The notes below the pieces were generated by a model. It saw only the letters and a list, made by a program, of their open reading frames with translations. It searched no databases and was not told the DNA's origin. This document shows, one piece after another, positions 4,811 to 9,335 of a stretch of 9,335 nt of DNA; the first letter of the stretch is position 1; every line of letters starts with the position of its first letter. Both the position numbers and the translations under genes were made by a program. The DNA comes from Opitutaceae bacterium UBA3033 (GTDB lineage: Bacteria; Verrucomicrobiota; Verrucomicrobiia; Opitutales; Opitutaceae), in assembly GCA_002367815.1 (NCBI GenBank), contig DFDG01000213.1:461-9795 (forward strand), read 5' to 3'.

Positions 4811-7192
4811 ATGAGCACCGAATCATCCCCTCTCGCCGCGCTCAAAGTGCGCAGCATTACCTATCCCGCCAAGTTTCAGCCGGTCGAGCAAACTGCCGCC
4901 GTTGAACTCGCCCGTCTGACCGGAGCCAAGGCCACCACGGCCAAGCAACCCGGCAAAGGGGTAAACGTGGCCCTCGCCCCGCGCGACTGGGCCAAACTGC
5001 TACCCAAGTCCAAAGCCGCTGAGCCCGGCTGGATGTGGATCAAACTCGATGACGATGGAACCGGCGAAATCATCGCCGACACCGGTGCGCTACTTTACGC
5101 CGCGGTCCGGCTATTGGCCAATGGGTTGACCGACGCATCCAGAGAAAAATTGGCGGAAGGTCTTTTTATTCCCGCGACATTCCCCTGGCATCGGCCCCAC
5201 TGGGACAGTTGCCTGACCCAATACTGGCGCAGCGCTCGCAAGTTCGATCGCGAAAAGTATGTCGCCACTTTGGCCGAGAGCGGTTTCACCCACGTCGAGG
5301 TAAATGGCCTGCAAGCCCACATGCCGATGGAGGACTCTGTGCAGGCGGAATATTATCCGCAGTTCTACACTTATTGTTCGGGCTTCAACCACTTCGTCGA
5401 CACCCCGCTCACCCAGGGCCTATGGCAAACGCAATATCTCGAGGCCAATCTCAACAACCTCAAAAGCCTTGCCGCTTTGGGCCGCAAATACGGCCTCAAA
5501 CCCGGCATTTGCATGTTCGAACCGCGCACATTGCCAGAGCGGTTCTTTCAACGTTATCCCACGTTACGCGGCGCGCGGGTCGACCATCCCTTCCGTTCCC
5601 GTCTGCCTCGTTATTGCCTCGCCCAGGATCATCCCGTCACCAAGCAGCACTATCGCGCCGCCATGCAAAACCTGATGAAGGCGGCGCCCGATCTCAGTTG
5701 CATGAGCGTGTGGACCAATGACAGTGGCGCAGGATTTGAACACACCGGATCCCTGTATGTCGGCCGCAACGGCGGACCCTACATGATTCGTGAATGGCGC
5801 AACCATGAGAAGATCGCGCAAGCCGCCGGCGAAAGTATCACCCGTTACCTCAGCAATATTCAAACCGCCGCCGCGGAGATCAATCCCGACTTCGATGTAA
5901 TCCTTCGGCTCGAGCCCTTCAAGCTTGAGCAGGACCACATTAAAAAGGGCATGAACCAACACATTACTTGGGAGGCTCCAAGTCTGCTTGTGCGTGGTTA
6001 CACCCTGCCCTACGCCCATCCCAAGTATCCCGAAATGAGTGGTGTCGCCGGCAGCCCGTTGCAGACGGCCATCGACCCGAGCGAACGCAAAGCGCTGGAG
6101 GAATCCCGCGCCCTCGGGGCCGAACCCACCATGCAATACGCCATCGGTACCGCGGGTTGCTACGAGCCCTTGATCGGCATCCCCTATCCCCGCCTGCTGC
6201 AAAAGAAATTGCATTCCATGCGCGACCTTGGCCTCAAGCGCATCAGCGGATTCGGCGGACTCAACAATCCTCAGCAAACACCCTACTGGCCGAACCCCGC
6301 GGTCATCCGTGCCGTGCAGTTCACTCCGGAAGTCTCCATCGACGACGTGCTGCTCAACACCGCCCGGGGATTTGTCGGCGCCAAACACGCAGCCAAACTC
6401 GTCGCGTGCTGGGATGCATTTGAAGAAGCCCTGAGCTGGCAACCCCCTGTGATGCTCTTCACCGGTGCCTTCTCTTGGCAACGAACCTTTGACCGCCCCT
6501 ACGTCCCCGATATCGAGGCCATCCCGTTAAAAGAGCGCGCCTACTACGAGCGCTTCGGTTGCTTCCAGCACAACAATCCGAGCATGAATGATATCGGCAA
6601 AGATGTGCTCTTCGATCTCGTCACCCGCGATCAAGGCATCAAGGCCATGGCCGCGTTCGACAGGAATACCATTCCTCGCATCGAAAAACTCATCGCCCAG
6701 CTCGAAAAACTCTCCACCCCGAGTATCAACGAACGCAAGCGAGGGGACGCCCCGAGCTCCGATCTCCAAACTGCGATCCCCGAAGACCACCGTGCAGCAA
6801 TGGTCTTCACCGACCTGCTCGATCGGGCCCGCGGCTACCGGGCAGTCTGTGGTTCTCTTCGCATGGTCTGCGCTTGGTGCGCCTATGTTTACGGTTACCT
6901 CGAAAGCACCAAGGCCGCGGACAAAAAGAAGTATGAGAAACTGCTTCAAGCCGCGATCGATGATGAACTCGTCAATACGCAGAATCTCCTGGCGCTGCTC
7001 ACCGCCGATCGCACCGAGTTCATGATACTCTCGGCCATCGGAAACAATACCTTCTGTTACGGCGAAGACCTGCCCGACCTGCTCCGCGAAAAAATCCGCC
7101 TGATGAAAAAATACCGGCATCACAAGCCACGCATCGACCGGAATATTCTATGGCGCCCCTTCCCCGGGGCCAAGTGGCCAGACTTCGAGTAA
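4811..7192 (+). CDS. Paralogue B: putative intracellular glycoside hydrolase, family unassigned
   Basis: Sister of paralogue A, 793 residues, with the same N-terminal GH20/GH67-like domain, barrel core and helical C-terminal region. Residues 1 to about 553 align with A without a gap; by eye 150 of 200 residues are identical over 151-350. The block MSVWTNDSGAGFEHTGSLY at 298-316 and LRLEPFK at 365-371 are kept, as are the closing YRHHKPRIDR and ILWRP. Differences cluster at about 411-450 and 551-560, where B lacks one residue of A, and in an insertion of about 18 residues near 636-656. ATG 4811 is chosen over the in-frame TTG at 4751 because it aligns exactly with A and the extra 20 residues have no counterpart and are not a proper signal peptide. 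No Shine-Dalgarno is evident. It has its own predicted promoter. Probably a paralogue specialised for a related substrate. Confidence 0.75.
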   Translation: MSTESSPLAALKVRSITYPAKFQPVEQTAAVELARLTGAKATTAKQPGKGVNVALAPRDWAKLLPKSKAAEPGWMWIKLDDDGTGEIIADTGALLYAAVRLLANGLTDASREKLAEGLFIPATFPWHRPHWDSCLTQYWRSARKFDREKYVATLAESGFTHVEVNGLQAHMPMEDSVQAEYYPQFYTYCSGFNHFVDTPLTQGLWQTQYLEANLNNLKSLAALGRKYGLKPGICMFEPRTLPERFFQRYPTLRGARVDHPFRSRLPRYCLAQDHPVTKQHYRAAMQNLMKAAPDLSCMSVWTNDSGAGFEHTGSLYVGRNGGPYMIREWRNHEKIAQAAGESITRYLSNIQTAAAEINPDFDVILRLEPFKLEQDHIKKGMNQHITWEAPSLLVRGYTLPYAHPKYPEMSGVAGSPLQTAIDPSERKALEESRALGAEPTMQYAIGTAGCYEPLIGIPYPRLLQKKLHSMRDLGLKRISGFGGLNNPQQTPYWPNPAVIRAVQFTPEVSIDDVLLNTARGFVGAKHAAKLVACWDAFEEALSWQPPVMLFTGAFSWQRTFDRPYVPDIEAIPLKERAYYERFGCFQHNNPSMNDIGKDVLFDLVTRDQGIKAMAAFDRNTIPRIEKLIAQLEKLSTPSINERKRGDAPSSDLQTAIPEDHRAAMVFTDLLDRARGYRAVCGSLRMVCAWCAYVYGYLESTKAADKKKYEKLLQAAIDDELVNTQNLLALLTADRTEFMILSAIGNNTFCYGEDLPDLLREKIRLMKKYRHHKPRIDRNILWRPFPGAKWPDFE
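6716..6778 (+). other. In-frame insertion in paralogue B, hydrophilic and possibly repeat-derived
   Basis: Relative to A, B carries about 18 extra residues here (around TPSINERKRGDAPSSDLQTA). The protein is charged, Ser/Pro-rich and loop-like. The DNA holds GGGG-ACG-CCCC at 6743-6753 and the 9-mer CCGATCTCC at 6759-6767, which also occurs in the intergenic repeat at 9233-9241. It may be a small palindromic element captured in frame, or simply a loop lost from A. Confidence 0.4.
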
Positions 7193-7218
7193 GGCAATCA
7201 GCAAGTTCGCCAACAAAC

Positions 7219-7258
7219 ACGCAAAGCCCACCTTTATACAACATGGTTGGCTTCGCGT
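7219..7258. terminator. Hairpin between convergent genes, probable bidirectional terminator
   Basis: The arm at 7219-7232 (ACGCAAAGCCCACC) pairs with that at 7245-7258 (GGTTGGCTTCGCGT) at 12 of 14 positions around a 12-base loop. It lies in the 97-bp gap between the stop codons of paralogue B and the araC-type gene. It lacks a T-run on either side. The right arm and following bases (to 7281) read on the minus strand like the ACCACGAAGCGCACC...GCGAAG dispersed repeat often seen after bacterial genes. Confidence 0.5.
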
Positions 7259-7289
7259 TCCTGGTGCGCTTCGTGGTGAATCTCTCCCC

Positions 7290-8147
7290 TCAGCCACCGT
7301 GCGCCTTCTGGCGAAACTCCGATGGGGTCATACCCATCACTTGCTTGAAGGTTTTGGAGAAGTGAAAGACGTCGCAAAAATCGAGTTCCTCCGCGAGCTC
7401 CTTGAATCCGTGACTGCCTTGGTAAATCGCCGCACATGCCCGATCGATCTTCTTACGTTTTTGAAACTGGCCCGGTGAGACTCCAAGCTTGAGGGCAAAC
7501 TGCTTCCTGAAGTTGTCGTAGTTTAAACCGACTTGCCGCGACACATCCTCCGGTGAGAACCACCCGTGGTCGCTGCGATTGGCAAGCAATCGTTGCCCTT
7601 CTTCCAACCAACGATCACGGGCAAATCGCGCTGAGCCCTCGGCATCCGCAGCGGCCAGATCATAGATCAAATGCAGGAAACGTCCCATCACTCTTTGGGC
7701 GCCGATCTCGTTGTGCCAATTTTCACCCGCGACCACATCCATGAATCTTAGATGCCAGTAATCCACCGGCTCCACATGCCACACCGGGTGCTTGGGATTG
7801 AAGATTCCACTCTCCCTTAAAAAATCAAAATGGGGGCCGTTGAAAACGCAGTAAAGTTGATCCCATGAAGTGCCATCCCGAGGACCGTAGGCATGAGCCA
7901 ATTCGGGAAAAATCACCACGAGGTCCCCACTGCGCAGGTCTAAATGCCGGCCATTCGCATCGGTGTAGTAGCCCTTGCCACTCACCATATAGATCAATGA
8001 GTAGCTTCCCAAAACACGCATTGCATTAGGATCAAGCCCCGGGACATCCCGCAACGCACCCGCCAGCTGCAATTCATCCCGTTGGGTGCGTATGGCACTC
8101 TCCAGCCACGCTTCACTATGAAATGATTCTAATTTGGCTAATTGCAT
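7290..8147 (-). CDS. AraC-family transcriptional regulator with cupin-type sensor domain
   Basis: DNA-binding regulator, 285 residues with the start I chose. The N-terminal half has a cupin-like AraC ligand-binding domain (YSLIYMVSGKGYY at 49-61, LRSGDLVVIFPELAHAYGP at 71-89), suggesting that a small molecule such as a sugar is sensed. The C-terminal end has the two helix-turn-helix units: about 198-221 (EDVSRQVGLNYDNFRKQF) and about 248-270, closing with the signature FHFSKTFKQVMGMTPSEFR at 261-279. ATG 8147 is preferred: GGGA precedes it at a plausible distance, and the 50 residues upstream (in-frame start at 8297) do not look like the family and would overlap the dioxygenase start. It is convergent with paralogue B and divergent from the dioxygenase, so it is a good candidate for controlling the latter and perhaps the whole locus. 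Confidence 0.9.
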   Translation of the reverse strand: MQLAKLESFHSEAWLESAIRTQRDELQLAGALRDVPGLDPNAMRVLGSYSLIYMVSGKGYYTDANGRHLDLRSGDLVVIFPELAHAYGPRDGTSWDQLYCVFNGPHFDFLRESGIFNPKHPVWHVEPVDYWHLRFMDVVAGENWHNEIGAQRVMGRFLHLIYDLAAADAEGSARFARDRWLEEGQRLLANRSDHGWFSPEDVSRQVGLNYDNFRKQFALKLGVSPGQFQKRKKIDRACAAIYQGSHGFKELAEELDFCDVFHFSKTFKQVMGMTPSEFRQKAHGG

Positions 8148-8283
8148 GACGGATTCCCAATTTTTACATGCGAAATCACATTTCAACCATATTAACTCCG
8201 CATATTTTGCTGTATAGTGGCGCCTTACCGACCAAAAACGTCGGGTAATCCAGCACGCCATCTTCAGTTCCCACATCAACCTT
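8148..8283. promoter_or_regulatory. Divergent control region of the araC-type and dioxygenase genes
   Basis: This 136-bp gap must hold both promoters. On the plus strand TATAGT (8213-8218) is the best -10 box, with no good -35 box, as expected for an AraC-activated promoter. The same bases give TATACA-like text on the minus strand for the regulator gene. About 7 bases after the -10 box is TTACCGAC (8225-8232), 7-base loop, GTCGGGTAA (8240-8248): an inverted repeat with one bulged base at the predicted transcript start. A weaker palindrome GCATATTTTGC is at 8200-8210. Confidence 0.45.
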
Positions 8284-9207
8284 ATGAGCACTGCCACGCT
8301 TCCCCAAATTGTTTCCTACGGCCACGAGCTCGATATGAGCGAAGACAAATTCGGTCTCCTGCGCGACTCATCGGACGCCGCAACTGATTTCGAAGAATTG
8401 CGCCGTCGTCGTGAGCAAGACGGCTACCTCTACATGAAGGACTACCTTGATCGCGATGAAGTTCTCAACGCGCGTGCCACCTTGACCGACCGGCTGGCCG
8501 CAGCCGGAATACTGGATGAAAACCATCCCAATATCGATGCGGTGGCCAAACCCGGATCGGGCTATGGATTTAAACCGGAAATGACCGAGGGCTGCGAGCC
8601 CGTGCAAAAACTGCTTTATTCCGGCAGGATCCCTGAATTTTACCGCCAGTTTTATGGCGAGGAAATCCGCCATTACGATTTCACGTGGCTTCGCGCCATT
8701 GGTCCCGGCAAGGGCACCAACCCACACTGCGATTTGCCCTACATGGGCCGGGGCACCCATCAACACTCAACCTGCTGGTTGCCCTACGGTGACATCTCGT
8801 TCGAACTTGGTGGACTCATGGTGCTGGAAGGTTCGCATAAGCGCATGGATCTGCTGAAGAATTACGCCTACCGCGACGTGGATGGCTATTGTGAAAACAA
8901 ACCCGCCGAGGTTAAAAAGGTGGCCAAGGACGGCGGCTGGTCATTCACCGGCACGCTCTCGCACAACCCGCCTACCTTGCGCAATAAGTTCGGTGGCCGC
9001 TGGTTGACCGCAGAATTTCAAGCCGGCGATTTTTTGACCTTCGGGATGTTCATGGTGCACGCTTCATTGGATAACCGCACGGAGAACCGTCTGCGCATAT
9101 CCAGTGACAGCCGCTACCAACGTGCATCCGAACCAATCGACGAACGCTGGGTGGGAATCAAACCTCCGGCGCACGGACTGAACGGTAAACGCGGCCTGAT
9201 CTGCTGA
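8284..9207 (+). CDS. PhyH-family Fe(II)/2-oxoglutarate-dependent dioxygenase
   Basis: Cytoplasmic non-haem iron oxygenase of 307 residues, close to the usual length for phytanoyl-CoA dioxygenase-like proteins. It would couple decarboxylation of 2-oxoglutarate to hydroxylation, or oxidative removal of a group, on an unknown substrate. The iron-binding triad is visible: H148 and D150 in NPHCD at 146-150, and H259 in MVHASLDN at 257-264. R269 or R271 in NRLRIS is in place to hold 2-oxoglutarate. GGLMVLEGSHKRMD at 176-189 is the typical family block. It is divergent from the AraC-type gene across a 136-bp control region. The start ATG lacks a Shine-Dalgarno. Bacterial PhyH proteins vary widely in substrate, so a link to sugar or aglycone oxidation comes from context only. 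It ends in TGA and is followed by a REP-like hairpin. Confidence 0.9.
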   Translation: MSTATLPQIVSYGHELDMSEDKFGLLRDSSDAATDFEELRRRREQDGYLYMKDYLDRDEVLNARATLTDRLAAAGILDENHPNIDAVAKPGSGYGFKPEMTEGCEPVQKLLYSGRIPEFYRQFYGEEIRHYDFTWLRAIGPGKGTNPHCDLPYMGRGTHQHSTCWLPYGDISFELGGLMVLEGSHKRMDLLKNYAYRDVDGYCENKPAEVKKVAKDGGWSFTGTLSHNPPTLRNKFGGRWLTAEFQAGDFLTFGMFMVHASLDNRTENRLRISSDSRYQRASEPIDERWVGIKPPAHGLNGKRGLIC

Positions 9208-9225
9208 TTCTCTCATTCTGGTCAG

Positions 9226-9260
9226 GTAGGAGCCGATCTCCCGGCGAACCGCTCGGAGAT
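9226..9260 (+). repeat. REP-like element with GTAG head after the dioxygenase gene
   Basis: GGTAGGAGCCG leads into an imperfect hairpin, ATCTCCCGGC (9236-9245) with GCTCGGAGAT (9251-9260) around GAACC: eight Watson-Crick pairs, one G-T pair and one mismatch. It shares the GTAGGAGC head with the copy at 1959-1988. It could also act in ending or stabilising the dioxygenase transcript. Confidence 0.55.
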
Positions 9261-9288
9261 GGGCCCTGCCCCTTTACAAATCACCCCC

Positions 9289-9335
9289 ATGGCTGACACC
9301 AACACTACGACTTCCTCCTCCCCTCGCCCAGCCGT
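9289..9335 (+). CDS. Probable start of another gene (5' fragment only)
   Basis: An open frame begins at ATG 9289 and runs off the window as MADTNTTTSSSPRPAV, with C-rich third positions like the genes before it. The Thr/Ser-rich tail before a Pro is typical of a disordered cytoplasmic N-terminus, for example of a transporter, but there is too little to assign. No Shine-Dalgarno is seen, which is normal for this locus. It is 81 bp after the dioxygenase on the same strand and may be co-transcribed. Confidence 0.4.
   Translation, partial: MADTNTTTSSSPRPA

Noticed and set aside
5564..6481. Minus-strand open frame of 305 residues
   Set aside because: It is antisense to the most conserved part of paralogue B, and a similar shadow frame exists opposite A (3568-4143). 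It reflects high-GC codon use, not a gene.
8148..8297. 50-residue N-terminal extension of the AraC-type protein
   Set aside because: It covers the whole divergent promoter and overlaps the dioxygenase start. Its sequence (Trp/Arg/Cys-rich) does not fit the family, and ATG 8147 has a usable ribosome site.
1..9335. tRNA, rRNA, CRISPR array, transposase or phage genes
   Set aside because: I saw no cloverleaf, regularly spaced direct repeats, integrase or transposase motifs. The repeats present are short intergenic palindromes.

Overview
This looks like a carbohydrate-utilisation locus from a moderately GC-rich bacterium. I would guess Verrucomicrobiota (Opitutales/Puniceicoccales-like). That rests on gene style, the near absence of Shine-Dalgarno sequences, and abundant GTAG-headed palindromic repeats between genes. 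It is an inference, not a demonstrated placement.

Layout. Minus strand, left end: an AGE/RnBP-type sugar 2-epimerase (572-1765) is followed by a zinc-dependent medium-chain dehydrogenase (1-496, cut off by the window edge), probably one operon. A repeat-rich 395-bp divergent spacer (1766-2160) separates them from two plus-strand paralogues, A (2161-4500, 779 aa) and B (4811-7192, 793 aa). A and B align without a gap for about 550 residues. Their architecture is that of a glycoside hydrolase: a GH20/GH67-type N-terminal alpha/beta domain, a TIM-barrel-like core, and a helical C-terminal part. Neither has a signal peptide. The 310-bp spacer between them carries an inverted REP-like pair, a terminator and a promoter for B. 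Next come a convergent AraC-family regulator (7290-8147, minus), a short divergent promoter region, a PhyH-family Fe(II)/2-oxoglutarate dioxygenase (8284-9207, plus), another REP-like hairpin, and the probable start of a further gene (9289 onward).

How the genes may work together. A and B probably act in the cytoplasm on an imported glycoside or oligosaccharide. The epimerase and dehydrogenase could process the released sugar or amino sugar. The dioxygenase could oxidise or hydroxylate an aglycone, a substituent or the sugar itself. The AraC protein, with a cupin-like ligand domain, is a plausible local activator. No transporter, sulfatase or outer-membrane receptor lies in the window, so the substrate cannot be named.

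The best candidate for something undescribed is the tandem A/B pair, whose exact family I cannot assign. Secondary points are the GTAG-headed inverted repeats, an 18-residue in-frame insertion in B that may derive from a repeat, and a hairpin at the predicted start of the dioxygenase transcript.
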